Source of the DNA: Trebonia kvetii
GTDB taxonomy: Bacteria; Actinomycetota; Actinomycetes; Streptosporangiales; Streptosporangiaceae
Direction: 5' to 3'
DNA: 64,000 bases
NCBI RefSeq assembly: GCF_007827045.1
Contig: NZ_RPFW01000004.1
Span: 310,001-374,000 of the forward strand
Made by a program: the position numbers and the translations under genes. A model generated the notes under the pieces. The model did not search any database, was not told where the DNA came from, and was given only the letters and a program-made list of their open reading frames with translations. Shown piece by piece: positions 17,047 to 25,545 of this stretch (its first letter is position 1; each line of letters starts with the position of its first letter).

Positions 17047-17496
17047 ATGACCAACTCCGCAGTGCTGCCGCGCGACCCGCAGGACTTCGGGTGGCTCGTC
17101 GACAACTTCGCCGCGTCGACGCCGGGGGTCACCCACGCGCTTATCGTTTCCGCCGACGGCCTGCCGCTGATCGCGGCCGGCGGGATGTCGCCCGACCTGG
17201 CCGATCCGCTGGCCGCGATGACCAGCGGGATCATCAGCCTCGGCAACAACATCGCGGGCAAGGTCGGCGAGCCCGGCTGCGACCAGGTGATGCTCAAGTT
17301 CCCTTCCGGCCACTTCCTCTTTATGGGCATCGGCAACCTTGCCGGGTTCGCCGTGCTCGTGCGCGACGGCGCGAACCTCGGCGTGGTTGCCCACCAGATG
17401 GCTCAGCTGGTCGACGCTGTCGGCCACGTCTTGACGCCGCAGCTCCGCGACGACCTGCGCCGATTGAACGCCATGAACGGAGGGGCGCCGCGATGA
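17047..17496 (+). CDS. cvnB: Roadblock/LC7-domain protein CvnB
   Basis: A 149-residue roadblock/LC7 protein (PF03259). The fold begins FGWLVDNFAASTPGVTHALIVSADGLPLI and continues with DPLAAMTSGIISLGNNIAGKVGE and VMLKFPSGHFLFMGIGNLAGFAVLV. In conservons CvnB probably regulates the CvnD GTPase or bridges it to CvnA, as MglB does for MglA. It starts 2 nt after cvnA and overlaps cvnC by 4 nt. Confidence 0.93.
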   Translation: MTNSAVLPRDPQDFGWLVDNFAASTPGVTHALIVSADGLPLIAAGGMSPDLADPLAAMTSGIISLGNNIAGKVGEPGCDQVMLKFPSGHFLFMGIGNLAGFAVLVRDGANLGVVAHQMAQLVDAVGHVLTPQLRDDLRRLNAMNGGAPR

Positions 17497-17837
17497 CCGC
17501 CAATCCCTGGGTCCGCCCCTATGTGCTGACCGGGGGACGGACACGCACCCGGCACCACCTGTACGTGCACACCCTGGTCTCGGTGCAGCGTTACGACCCG
17601 GCCGCGTCGGGCCGGCTGTCGCCGGAGGCGCGCAGGCTGTACGAGCGGGCGTCCTTTGGCCCGCAGTCGGTCGCTGAGCTGTCGGCGCACTGCGGCGTGT
17701 CGCTCGGCGTCGCCCGTGTGCTGCTCGAGGACCTCGCCGCCACGGACCACGTGCAGATCAACGAGGAGGCGTACGCGTCTCCGTACGACCACCGGCTGCT
17801 GAAGAGAGTGATCGATGGCCTTCGCGAGTTCGCCTGA
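17493..17837 (+). CDS. cvnC: DUF742 protein CvnC
   Basis: A 114-residue DUF742 protein with the family signatures WVRPYVLTGGRTRTRHHL and VAELSAHCGVSLGVARVLLEDLA, the latter resembling a winged-helix DNA- or protein-binding fold. The start was set at ATG 17493 (overlapping cvnB as ATGA); the longer open frame upstream is a shadow of cvnB. The 3' end overlaps cvnD by 23 nt. The role inside conservons is not firmly known. Confidence 0.92.
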   Translation: MTANPWVRPYVLTGGRTRTRHHLYVHTLVSVQRYDPAASGRLSPEARRLYERASFGPQSVAELSAHCGVSLGVARVLLEDLAATDHVQINEEAYASPYDHRLLKRVIDGLREFA

Positions 17838-18411
17838 CAGGGTGGCGCCGAGTGTGACCTCGGCGAAGATCGTCGTCGCTGGCGGGTTCGGCGTGGGAAA
17901 GACCACCCTGGTCAGTACGGTCTCGGAGATTCCGCCCGTCAACACCGAGGCGTGGATGACCCAGGCGAGCAAGACGGTCGACCCGCTGCACGGCACCGAC
18001 GAGAAGACCACCACCACGGTCGCCATGGACTTCGGCCGCGTCACTCTGGGCAGAGACCTCATCCTGTACCTATTCGGCACGCCGGGACAGCCGCGGTTCT
18101 GGCCGATGTGGGACGACCTGTGCCGCGGCGCGAGCGCCGCGCTCGTCCTGGTGGACACGCGCCGCCTCGACGTCTCCTTCCCCGCGGTCAACTACTTCGA
18201 GAACGACTCCGACGTGCCGTTCGTGGTGGGCGTCAACCTGTTCGACGGCCGCCAGACCCACCCGCTTGACCAGGTCCGCGACGCGTTGGGCGTCGCCGAC
18301 ACGGTGCCGCTCGTCACCGTCGACGCGCGTGAACGCCGCTCCTCCGTTCAGGCATTGCTCGCCGGCCTGACTAACACGCTGGAAAAAACGTCACCGGTCG
18401 CCACTCGCTGA
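17815..18411 (+). CDS. cvnD: Conservon GTPase CvnD
   Basis: A small Ras/MglA-like GTPase (ATP/GTP-binding protein family) of 198 residues. G1 is GGFGVGKTTLVSTVSEI, followed by PPVNTEAWMT, the switch region DEKTTTTVAMDFGRVTL, and LYLFGTPGQPRFWPMWDDL as G3. The G4 position is VGVNLFDG rather than NKxD, as is usual for this family. In the conservon model CvnD cycles between GDP and GTP forms and releases or recruits partners, including redox enzymes encoded alongside. Confidence 0.94.
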   Translation: MAFASSPDRVAPSVTSAKIVVAGGFGVGKTTLVSTVSEIPPVNTEAWMTQASKTVDPLHGTDEKTTTTVAMDFGRVTLGRDLILYLFGTPGQPRFWPMWDDLCRGASAALVLVDTRRLDVSFPAVNYFENDSDVPFVVGVNLFDGRQTHPLDQVRDALGVADTVPLVTVDARERRSSVQALLAGLTNTLEKTSPVATR

Positions 18412-18456
18412 ATCCGGCGTAAGGCGCTGGCCCCACTCAAGGAGTGTGTTCCCCCC

Positions 18457-19698
18457 GTGCGCAGAATTCTCATCGTAGGCGCCGGCCAGGCCGGGCTTCA
18501 GCTGGCGCTGAGCCTGCAGGCCGAAGGCTACGACGTGACCGTCATGTCGGCTCGCACACCCGACGAAATCCGCAACGGGTGGCCGACCTCCACCCAGGTG
18601 ATGATGTACCGGGCCCTGGACAGGGAACGCGAGGTCAGCCTCAACTTCTGGGACGACACCGCGACGCCGATCGGCGGAATCGGCTTCAACCTGTCCCCGG
18701 CCCCCGGCGTGTCGGCCTTCTCCTTCTCCGGCGCGTGGGCACGCCCGGGCAATTCGGTCGACCAGCGGCTCAAGATGTCGACCTGGATCGAGCTGTTCGA
18801 GCAGCGCGGCGGCCGGATGATCTACCACTCGGTGATGACCTCCGACCTGTCCGGCCTCGCGCCGATGTACGACCTGACGATCATCGCCGCGGGCAAGGGC
18901 GAGATCGTGGAGATGTTCGACAGGGACGCCGAGCGGTCGCTCTACGCCAGGCCCGCGAGGAACCTGGCGGCCATCTACGTGAACGGGATCGACCCGTTCC
19001 CCGGGGCCGCCGAGCCGCGGATGCGGGTGAACCTGCGGCCGGGCGCGGGCGAGTACCTGCACATGCAGTCCCACACGCTCACCGGCCCGTGTGACGTGCT
19101 GCTCGTCGAGGCCGTGCCCGGCGGTCCGTTCGACATCTTCACCGACCGCCCGTCGCCCGCCGAGCACTTGCGGCGGCTGCACGCCATGCTGGCCGAGCAT
19201 TTCCCGTGGGAGGCCGAGCTGTACCGGAACGCCGAGCCCACCGACGCGCGCGCGTCGCTGATCGGCGCGTTCCCCGGCACCGTCCGCCGCCCCTACGCCG
19301 AGGTCGCGCCTGGCGCCTATGTCCTCGGCATCGGCGACGTGGTCGTCGTCAACGACCCGATCAGCGGTCAGGGCGCCAACAACGCCGCCCACGCGTCAGG
19401 GATGTACCTAAGGGCCATCCTGGAGCGCGGCAACGCGCCGTTCACGCCACAGTGGATGCAGCAGACCTTCGACACGTTCTGGGCACACGCGCAGAATTCC
19501 TGCATCCTCACCCAGATGATGCTCGAGCCGATGCCCATCCACGCGCAGCAGGTGCTCGGGGCGGCAGCACAGTTCCAGGAGATCGCCGACCGGTTCGCCG
19601 ACATCTTCATTCACCCGGCCACCATCCACGACTTCCTGCTCGACCCCGCCAAGGCCGCCGCCTACCTGGAACAAGTCGCCGCCGCGCACCCGCAGTAG
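18457..19698 (+). CDS. StyA-like FAD-dependent monooxygenase, conservon-associated
   Basis: A 413-residue flavin monooxygenase of the styrene-monooxygenase StyA type: Rossmann motif ILIVGAGQAGLQLALSLQAEG, the long insert PTSTQVMMYRALDRE, and the second FAD motif YVLGIGDVVVVNDPISGQGANNAAHA. StyA-type enzymes need a separate reductase; none is encoded nearby. Conservons are often followed by redox genes such as cytochrome P450 or a StyA-like oxygenase, so it probably belongs to this unit. It starts at GTG 18457 with AAGGAG upstream, 45 nt after cvnD. The substrate is unknown. Confidence 0.85.
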   Translation: MRRILIVGAGQAGLQLALSLQAEGYDVTVMSARTPDEIRNGWPTSTQVMMYRALDREREVSLNFWDDTATPIGGIGFNLSPAPGVSAFSFSGAWARPGNSVDQRLKMSTWIELFEQRGGRMIYHSVMTSDLSGLAPMYDLTIIAAGKGEIVEMFDRDAERSLYARPARNLAAIYVNGIDPFPGAAEPRMRVNLRPGAGEYLHMQSHTLTGPCDVLLVEAVPGGPFDIFTDRPSPAEHLRRLHAMLAEHFPWEAELYRNAEPTDARASLIGAFPGTVRRPYAEVAPGAYVLGIGDVVVVNDPISGQGANNAAHASGMYLRAILERGNAPFTPQWMQQTFDTFWAHAQNSCILTQMMLEPMPIHAQQVLGAAAQFQEIADRFADIFIHPATIHDFLLDPAKAAAYLEQVAAAHPQ

Positions 19699-19768
19699 CC
19701 GCCGGCGCCAGGGGGGACAACAACATCAGGCGCGACAACACTGGCCACAGGTTCACCCTCAGCGCAGC

Positions 19769-19806
19769 AAAAAGGCCGGCCGGGCGTGCGCCCGGCCGGC
19801 CTTTTT
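19769..19806. terminator. Strong bidirectional terminator
   Basis: A perfect 17-bp stem (A5 GGCCGGCCGGGC ... GCCCGGCCGGCC T5) with a GTGC loop lies between the convergent monooxygenase and sedolisin genes. The A-run on one side and T-run on the other give a U-tract on either transcript. Confidence 0.93.
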
Positions 19807-19814
19807 CGTGCCAG

Positions 19815-21734
19815 TTACTTGCTGATCATGGACAGGAATGAGCTGGTCGGCGTGCCGAGGCCGGTCACATCGTCGTAACCGGGCGTCGTCTGCAGGCTCA
19901 GCGTCTGGTTGGCCGTGCGCAGCACGTAGCTCAGGCCGCCGGTGGCGTCAACGCTGTTCTTGTAGTTGGAGCGGACCACGGCGATCGTGGCCGACGGGCT
20001 CACCACGTCGTTGAACGCGGCGGAGCCAGCGAGCTTGTACAGCAGCGGGTTGACGAAGCCGAGTGGCTGGCCGGCCGCCTGGTTGGCCAGCGCCATGATG
20101 CCCGCGACGATCGGCGAGGCCAGGCTGGTGCCGCCGATGCGGTACTCGGAGTACTTCGCCGTGCCGTCGGGGAACGTCTGGGTCTCGCCGATTAGGTAAC
20201 CGGCGTTGGGGTCGGCGAGCGCCGCGATGTCCGGAACGGCCCGGCCGGTGCGGCCCTGCGCGGCGAACACGCCGGCCGGGACGACGCCCTGCTGGTAGGA
20301 CGGCTCGGCGAACAGCGTGCTCACGCCGCCGCCCGCTCCGTAGAGCCACGGCCCTGGCGGCGTGGACGCCCACGCGGTGCCGTTCCAGGTCGAGGTGGTG
20401 GTGCCCCAGCCGGTCTCGAACAAGTAGTTGTTCGACGCACCGACGCCGAGCGTGGTGCCGCCGACGGAGGTGACGAATGGGCTTGAGGCCGGCCAGTCGG
20501 CGGTCCGGTATCCCACCACCTGCGACTCGTCGCTGTTGTCGCCGGAGGAGAAGTAGATGCCAATTCCCTCGATGACGCCCTGCATCATCGTGTCTTCGTA
20601 CGGCTTGATGAAGCCGGGCGGGAGCTGCTCGGTGTCCCAGCCGTAGGAGTTGGTGACGATGTCCGCCAGGTGCTTGTCCACCACGTTGTTGAGCGCGGCG
20701 TCCAGGTCCTGGAAGTTGTTCGGCGCGCCGACGTAGACGATCTTGGCCGCGGGCGCCATGCCGTGCACGGCCTCGGCGTCCAGGGTCTCCTCGCCGTACC
20801 AGCCCTGCGGATCCTGCTTCTTGCCAGACTCCGGGTGGTGGTAAGTGCCTGGCGCGACGACCTGGGTGAGCTGGCTGCCGGACATGGTGGGCAGGCCGCG
20901 GTTGACCGACCACTGGTTCACATCGGCCGCGAGGGTTGGGGCGGCGTAGGCGTCGATGATCGCCACGGTCTGCCCGCTGCCGTCGTACCCGGAGATGCCG
21001 TACGCGCCCTTGACCTGCTGCGGTGTGTAACCGCAGGGGGCGTAGGGCAGCGTGCCTGAGCCGTAGGGGTTGGTGAAGCCGGTCGCCTGCTTCTCGCCCC
21101 AGTAGGCGGAGCACGGCTGGGCGCTGACGAACGCGGCCGGCGGTGGCGCGTCCCCGTTGGTGTGGTCCGTCTGGACAAACTGGGCACTGTCGTCGAGGCC
21201 GGCGACCCCGGTGACGATGCCGGACAGGGAGTCGGGGATGGCGACGTTCGCCTCCGGCGACCTGACGGTGAGCCCGGACACGCTGTATTCGCCGAACGTG
21301 GTGCCGAACGCCGCCTCCGCCTGGGCGACGGTGCCCTCGGCGGACACGTAGTGGTTGTTCTGCGGGGTGTACTCGACGCTGAAGCCCTGGCTCTTGAGCC
21401 AGCTCTGCACCGCGCCGACCTGCGCTTGGGACGGCGCGAACTGCTGGCGGAACTGGGCGGGGGTAAGGAACTTCCGGTAGGACGCGCTGCTCGGGTCGGA
21501 CACCGCCGCGGCGAGCGACGCCACCGCCGCTGGGTCGTTCCAGCCGAGGTAAACGCGGAAGCCCACGTCGCCGGCCGGGTCGGCAGTCCCAACGAGGTTT
21601 TTCGAATTCGCCCACGCGGGGATGCTGCCCGCGAGGACGGCCTTCCCTGACGCGGCGTTAGCCGTTCCGAATGCGGTGATCGCGCATGCCGAGCCGAGAA
21701 CGGTCACGGCGGCGAGTGCGGGCAGTCGGCGCAT
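19815..21734 (-). CDS. Secreted sedolisin (S53, pro-kumamolisin type) serine-carboxyl peptidase
   Basis: A 639-residue preproenzyme with a Sec signal peptide (about residues 1-28), an activation propeptide (pro-kumamolisin domain, about 40-190) and an S53 catalytic domain. Catalytic residues visible are Glu315 and Asp319 in GEETLDAEAVHG, oxyanion Asp399 in SSGDNSD and nucleophile Ser537 in GGTSLASPIVAG; DDVTGLGTP near the end is the calcium-binding region. Sedolisins are acid endopeptidases that degrade proteins outside the cell. The start ATG 21734 has a good AGGAGGAG site; the open frame extends further upstream without support. Confidence 0.94.
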   Translation of the reverse strand: MRRLPALAAVTVLGSACAITAFGTANAASGKAVLAGSIPAWANSKNLVGTADPAGDVGFRVYLGWNDPAAVASLAAAVSDPSSASYRKFLTPAQFRQQFAPSQAQVGAVQSWLKSQGFSVEYTPQNNHYVSAEGTVAQAEAAFGTTFGEYSVSGLTVRSPEANVAIPDSLSGIVTGVAGLDDSAQFVQTDHTNGDAPPPAAFVSAQPCSAYWGEKQATGFTNPYGSGTLPYAPCGYTPQQVKGAYGISGYDGSGQTVAIIDAYAAPTLAADVNQWSVNRGLPTMSGSQLTQVVAPGTYHHPESGKKQDPQGWYGEETLDAEAVHGMAPAAKIVYVGAPNNFQDLDAALNNVVDKHLADIVTNSYGWDTEQLPPGFIKPYEDTMMQGVIEGIGIYFSSGDNSDESQVVGYRTADWPASSPFVTSVGGTTLGVGASNNYLFETGWGTTTSTWNGTAWASTPPGPWLYGAGGGVSTLFAEPSYQQGVVPAGVFAAQGRTGRAVPDIAALADPNAGYLIGETQTFPDGTAKYSEYRIGGTSLASPIVAGIMALANQAAGQPLGFVNPLLYKLAGSAAFNDVVSPSATIAVVRSNYKNSVDATGGLSYVLRTANQTLSLQTTPGYDDVTGLGTPTSSFLSMISK

Positions 21735-21911
21735 ACGCTCCTCCTGAAGGATTGATTGTGGTCCACCTCTCATTACGGAAATCGTCAACTCGGGATTTCT
21801 TGTTACTGCGCTTTGTACGAACGGCCGACAGTTCCTGTGAAAATTCCGTGGCCGGCGAGACCGTCGGCCGACCTCCATGGCAGGATTGGTGGGTTTTTCG
21901 TCATTGCTGCC

Positions 21912-22904
21912 ATGACGTCGCCCGGCCACACTGGTGGCGTGCGAACAGTTCTGATCATCGTGTTCGACGGGGTGCAATCCCTCGACGTCACCGGCCCGCT
22001 TGAGGTCTTCGCCCACGCGGCCAGCCACGACGGCGGTCCCGCCTACCGGGTGCGCACCGCCAGTCTCGGCGGTGCCGCGGTGCGCGCGTCGAGCGGCCTC
22101 ACCCTGGTTCCCGACGACGACCTGGCCGCCGTGGACACGAGCCAGCTGAGCCTGCTCCTCGTCCCCGGCGGTGACGGGGCGCGCCGCCGCCTGCCGGAAC
22201 TCGTCCAGTGGCTCCGCGAGCACGCGTCGCGCGCATCGCGCGTCGCCTCCGTCTGCACCGGCGCCTACCTGCTCGCCGAGGCCGGGCTGCTCGACGGCAG
22301 GCGCGCCACCACGCACTGGTCACGGTGCGAGGACTTCGCGAAGAGCTATCCGGCCATCGACGTCGACCCGGACCCGATCTTCATCAAGGACGGCGACATC
22401 GCCACGTCGGCGGGCGTCACCGCAGGCATCGACCTCGGGCTCGCCTTCGTGGAGGATGACCTCGGCCGCGACCAGGCGCTCACTGTCGCCCGCGCCCTGG
22501 TGGTGTTCCTGCGCAGGCCCGGCGGCCAGTCGCAGTTCAGCGTCCAGCTGACGGCCCAGGTGGCGAAGAGCACGCCGCTGCGCCGGGTACAGCAGTGGAT
22601 CGCCGAGCACCCAGCGGCCGACCTGTCCGTCGAGGCGCTCGCGGGCAGGGCAAGCCTGTCGCCGCGCCAGTTCGCCCGCGCGTTCGCAGCCGAGACCGGC
22701 ATGTCTCCGGGCAAGTACGTGGAGCGCACCCGCCTGGAAGCCGCGCGGCGCCATCTGGAGGACACCGCGGAAGGCATCGAGCAGACCGCGCGTGCCTGCG
22801 GGTATGGCACCCCCGAGGCGATGCGCCGCGCGTTTCTGCTAGCCCTCGGCGCCAGCCCCGCCGAGTACCGCCGCCGTTTCCGTCCCGCACCGAGCTCACA
22901 GTAG
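21912..22904 (+). CDS. GlxA/FtrA-type transcriptional regulator (DJ-1/PfpI domain + AraC HTH)
   Basis: Residues 10-195 form a DJ-1/PfpI domain (VLIIVFDGVQSLDVTGPLEVF, SVCTGAYLLAEAGLLDGRRATTHW) acting as effector-binding module; the C-terminal 100 residues are an AraC-type pair of helix-turn-helices (LAGRASLSPRQFARAFAAETGMSPGKYVERTRLEAARRHLE, QTARACGYGTPEAMRRAFLLALGASPAEYRRRF). The start is uncertain between ATG 21912 and GTG 21939; neither has a ribosome-binding site. It is followed after 10 nt by an isonitrile-hydratase-like gene, its likely target. In 21735-21911 I see only the sedolisin ribosome-binding site and no clear operator. Confidence 0.87.
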   Translation: MTSPGHTGGVRTVLIIVFDGVQSLDVTGPLEVFAHAASHDGGPAYRVRTASLGGAAVRASSGLTLVPDDDLAAVDTSQLSLLLVPGGDGARRRLPELVQWLREHASRASRVASVCTGAYLLAEAGLLDGRRATTHWSRCEDFAKSYPAIDVDPDPIFIKDGDIATSAGVTAGIDLGLAFVEDDLGRDQALTVARALVVFLRRPGGQSQFSVQLTAQVAKSTPLRRVQQWIAEHPAADLSVEALAGRASLSPRQFARAFAAETGMSPGKYVERTRLEAARRHLEDTAEGIEQTARACGYGTPEAMRRAFLLALGASPAEYRRRFRPAPSSQ

Positions 22905-22914
22905 GAGGAGCATC

Positions 22915-23550
22915 ATGCAAATCGTCATCGCGCTGTTCGACCGCTTCACCGCGCTGGACGCCGTCGGACCCCACCAGGTCCTGCATCACCTGCCCGATGC
23001 CGAAGTAATCTTCGCCGCAGAACGGGTTCGTGGCATCACCGACGAGTCCGGTACCCTCACCCTGCAGTCGCAGGCGTCCTACGCCGATGTCCCGCGTCCG
23101 GACATCATCGTCGTACCCGGCGGGCCTGGCCAGGCCGCCCAGATGACCCCGGGGCCGCTGCAGGACTGGCTCATCGAGGCGGACAAGACCAGCACCTGGA
23201 CCACCTCGGTGTGCACCGGCGCGCTGGTGCTCGCCGCGGCGGGCCTGCTGACCGGCCGCGCTGCCACCACGTACTGGCTCGCCATGGAGGAACTCGGCCG
23301 TCTCGGCGCCGTGCCGAAGCGCGAGCGCTACGTCTTCGACGGCAAGTACGTCACCGGCGCGGGAGTCTCCGCGGGCATCGACATGGCCCTTGCCCTGGCG
23401 GGCCGCGTCGCGGGCGACGAGGAGGCCAAGCGCATCCAGCTGGCTATCGAATACGACCCGCATCCCCCGTACCAGTCGGGCTCGCCGGCCACCGCGAGCC
23501 CGGAGACGGTCGCGCCCTTCGTCGCGAGGAGCCGCTTCGCCCGCGTCTAG
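22915..23550 (+). CDS. DJ-1/PfpI family protein, isonitrile-hydratase-like
   Basis: A 211-residue DJ-1 superfamily protein starting with a strong TAGGAGGAGC site 10 nt after the regulator. QIVIALFDRFTALDAVGPHQVL and PDIIVVPGG give the fold; the nucleophile elbow is SVCTGALVLAAAGLLTGRAATTYW, close to the Cys-containing motif of Pseudomonas isonitrile hydratase. That enzyme converts isonitriles to N-formamides. The catalytic Cys is present, but DJ-1 proteins also include amidases and stress proteins, so the reaction is inferred. Confidence 0.8.
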   Translation: MQIVIALFDRFTALDAVGPHQVLHHLPDAEVIFAAERVRGITDESGTLTLQSQASYADVPRPDIIVVPGGPGQAAQMTPGPLQDWLIEADKTSTWTTSVCTGALVLAAAGLLTGRAATTYWLAMEELGRLGAVPKRERYVFDGKYVTGAGVSAGIDMALALAGRVAGDEEAKRIQLAIEYDPHPPYQSGSPATASPETVAPFVARSRFARV

Positions 23551-23559
23551 GCTTGAGCC
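23548..23559 (+). promoter_or_regulatory. Leaderless -10 at the hydroquinone-reductase-like gene
   Basis: TAGGCT (23548-23553), overlapping the preceding stop codon, stands six bases before ATG 23560. No ribosome-binding site is present, consistent with a separate leaderless transcript. Confidence 0.45.
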
Positions 23560-24564
23560 ATGAGCACAGCCGGCGAGTTCAAGCGCGATACCACTTACCT
23601 GGACGGGCGCATCACCGCCGACGGCCGGGACGGCTGGCCACTGGAGGCCGGCCGTTACCGGCTGGTGGTGGCCCGCGGCTGCCCGTGGGCCAACAGGACC
23701 ATGATCGTCAGGAGGCTTCTCGGGCTTGAGGACGCCCTCGGCATGGGCATCTGCGGCCCCACGCACGACTGGCGCTCCTGGCAGTTCGACCTGGACCCGG
23801 GGGAGAAGGACCCGGTGCTTGGCATCCACTGGCTCCGCGAGGCCTACGAGAAGGCCGTCCCCGGCTACGAGCGGGGCGTGACGGTGCCCGCGATCGTGGA
23901 CATCCCGAGCGGCAAGGTGGTCACCTCCGACTTCCGGCAGATCACCAGGGACATGGAAATCGAGTGGACTTCCTACCAGCGTGACGGCGCGCCCGACCTC
24001 TATCCGGACGCCCTGGCAGCCGAGATCGAGGAGGTCAGCGACCCCATCTACCGCGAGGTCAACAACGGGGTCTACCGCTGCGGCTTCGCCTCGAGCCAGC
24101 GGGCCTACGACGAGGCGTACCGCGCGCTTTTCGCCCGGCTCGACTGGCTCGAGGAGCGCCTCGCGAACCGCCGCTACCTGGTCGGCGACACGATCACTGA
24201 GGCGGACGTCCGGCTGTGGACCACGCTTGCCAGGTTCGATGCCGTTTACCACGGCCACTTCAAGTGCAACAGGAACAAGCTGATCGAGATGCCGGCCCTG
24301 TGGGGCTACGCGCGCGACCTGTTCCAGACCCCGGGCTTCGGCGACACCATCGATTTCGTCCAGACCAAGCAGCACTACTACCTGGTGCACAAGAACCTCA
24401 ACCCCTCAGGCATCGTCCCCGACGGCCCGGATCTGTCCGGCTGGCTGACGCCGCACCACAGGGAAGAACTCGGCGGCCGCCCGTTCGGCGACGGCACGCC
24501 GCCCGGACCGCCGCCCGAGCCGGAGCGCGTTCCGCTCAGCCACACGGCTCAAAGACATGTCTAA
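23560..24564 (+). CDS. Glutathionyl-hydroquinone-reductase-like protein (YqjG/ECM4 family)
   Basis: A 334-residue Xi-class GST-like protein. The active-site Cys lies in ARGCPWANRTMIVR, followed by TVPAIVDIPSGKVVTSDFRQI (thiol-binding site) and the C-terminal helical domain with EERLANRRYLVGDTITEADVRLWTTLARFD and YHGHFKCNRN, typical of the family. These enzymes reduce S-conjugated hydroquinones. Actinomycetes generally use mycothiol rather than glutathione, so the thiol partner may be mycothiol. The last residues (AQRHV) and the stop are encoded inside an inverted-repeat element, so the natural C-terminus may have been altered. Confidence 0.88.
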   Translation: MSTAGEFKRDTTYLDGRITADGRDGWPLEAGRYRLVVARGCPWANRTMIVRRLLGLEDALGMGICGPTHDWRSWQFDLDPGEKDPVLGIHWLREAYEKAVPGYERGVTVPAIVDIPSGKVVTSDFRQITRDMEIEWTSYQRDGAPDLYPDALAAEIEEVSDPIYREVNNGVYRCGFASSQRAYDEAYRALFARLDWLEERLANRRYLVGDTITEADVRLWTTLARFDAVYHGHFKCNRNKLIEMPALWGYARDLFQTPGFGDTIDFVQTKQHYYLVHKNLNPSGIVPDGPDLSGWLTPHHREELGGRPFGDGTPPGPPPEPERVPLSHTAQRHV

Positions 24565-24654
24565 AAGTGCCCTACGTGTCTGATCGTAGGCATTCCAGAG
24601 GTATGGCTCTACGGGCATGCAACTGCGCCGATCCGTCACTTTTAGACATGTCTT
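24552..24654. repeat. 103-bp element with perfect 18-bp inverted ends
   Basis: AAGACATGTCTAAAAGTG (24552-24569) is exactly inverted at 24637-24654. Direct GGCTCA copies stand outside the ends (24546-24551 and 24656-24661), one base off from a perfect flanking duplication. The inside is non-coding and holds a small CCTAC/GTAGG hairpin. Each end contains AGACATGTCT, itself a 10-bp palindrome. It resembles a miniature inverted-repeat element or a paired operator; no transposase is nearby. Confidence 0.75.
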
Positions 24655-24666
24655 AGGCTCAGTGGC
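24654..24666 (+). promoter_or_regulatory. Leaderless -10 of the epimerase gene, at the element's right end
   Basis: TAGGCT (24654-24659) begins on the last base of the right inverted repeat and lies seven bases before ATG 24667. If the element is an insertion, it helped create or remodel this promoter. Confidence 0.4.
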
Positions 24667-25545
24667 ATGGCGAACACTCAGAGCCGGATCTGCGTTACCG
24701 GAGCGACCGGCAAGGCCGGCCGCGCCGCCGTCAGGGAACTGCGCGAGCACGGCTATCAGGTGGTGGCCACGGACGCTGCCGTGAGCCGTGAAGACGTGGC
24801 GAACGACGTCCTGCGAGCCGACCTGACCGACTACGGTCAGGCGATCGAGGCGCTGCGCGGAAGCGACGCGGTGGTGCACCTGGCGAACATCCCGGCACCC
24901 GGCGTGTCAACCCCCGCGGTCACCTTCAACGCCAACGTCACGATGAACTTCAACGTCTTCCACGCGGCCGCTGCGCTGGGGCTTCGCCGGGTGGTCTGGG
25001 CGTCGAGCGAGACAACGCTCGGCCTGCCGTTCGGCTACGGCCTCGAGCAGGAGCCTGGCGCGCCTGGCGAGCTGCGCTATGCGCCCGTCGACGAGGACCA
25101 TTTCCCCTTCCCGGCGTCGACCTACGCGCTGTCGAAGGTGGCAAGCGAAACCATCGCCGAGCACATCTCCCGCTGGTCGGGCATCCCGTTCATCGGCCTG
25201 CGCATCTCCAACATCATGGAGCCGGGCGACTACGAGCGCTTCCCCGAGTACTGGGCGCAGCCGCACTCCCGTAAGTGGAACCTGTGGGGCTACGTCGACG
25301 TCCGCGACGTCGCCGCCGCCTGCCGGCTCGGACTGGAAGCCGACGTGGCCGGCAGCGACAACGTCATCATCGCCGCCGCCGACACGGTGATGAACCGCCC
25401 GTCCCGCGACGTCCTCGCCGAGGTCTTCCCCGACGTCCCGCTCACCGCCGAGATTCCAGAGCACGGCACGCTGCTGGCCATCGACCGTGCCAGACAGCTG
25501 CTCGGCTATCACCCCCGCCACTCCTGGCGCGACCACATCCGGTGA
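24667..25545 (+). CDS. NAD(P)-dependent epimerase/dehydratase (extended SDR)
   Basis: A 292-residue short-chain dehydrogenase of the extended class: dinucleotide motif VTGATGKAGRAAVRELREHG, Asp in DLTDYGQAIEALRGSDAVVHLANIP, Ser in VWASSETT, and catalytic Tyr-Lys in YALSKVASE. The substrate is probably a nucleotide sugar or a related small molecule. No ribosome-binding site is present before ATG 24667. The stop overlaps the next start (GTGA), so mug is cotranscribed. Confidence 0.86.
   Translation: MANTQSRICVTGATGKAGRAAVRELREHGYQVVATDAAVSREDVANDVLRADLTDYGQAIEALRGSDAVVHLANIPAPGVSTPAVTFNANVTMNFNVFHAAAALGLRRVVWASSETTLGLPFGYGLEQEPGAPGELRYAPVDEDHFPFPASTYALSKVASETIAEHISRWSGIPFIGLRISNIMEPGDYERFPEYWAQPHSRKWNLWGYVDVRDVAAACRLGLEADVAGSDNVIIAAADTVMNRPSRDVLAEVFPDVPLTAEIPEHGTLLAIDRARQLLGYHPRHSWRDHIR

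Noticed and set aside
22537-24390. 617-codon minus-strand open frame
   Set aside because: It is antisense to three genes with clear motifs.
24552-24654. A full insertion sequence
   Set aside because: The inside is only 67 bp and non-coding; at best it is a miniature, non-autonomous element.
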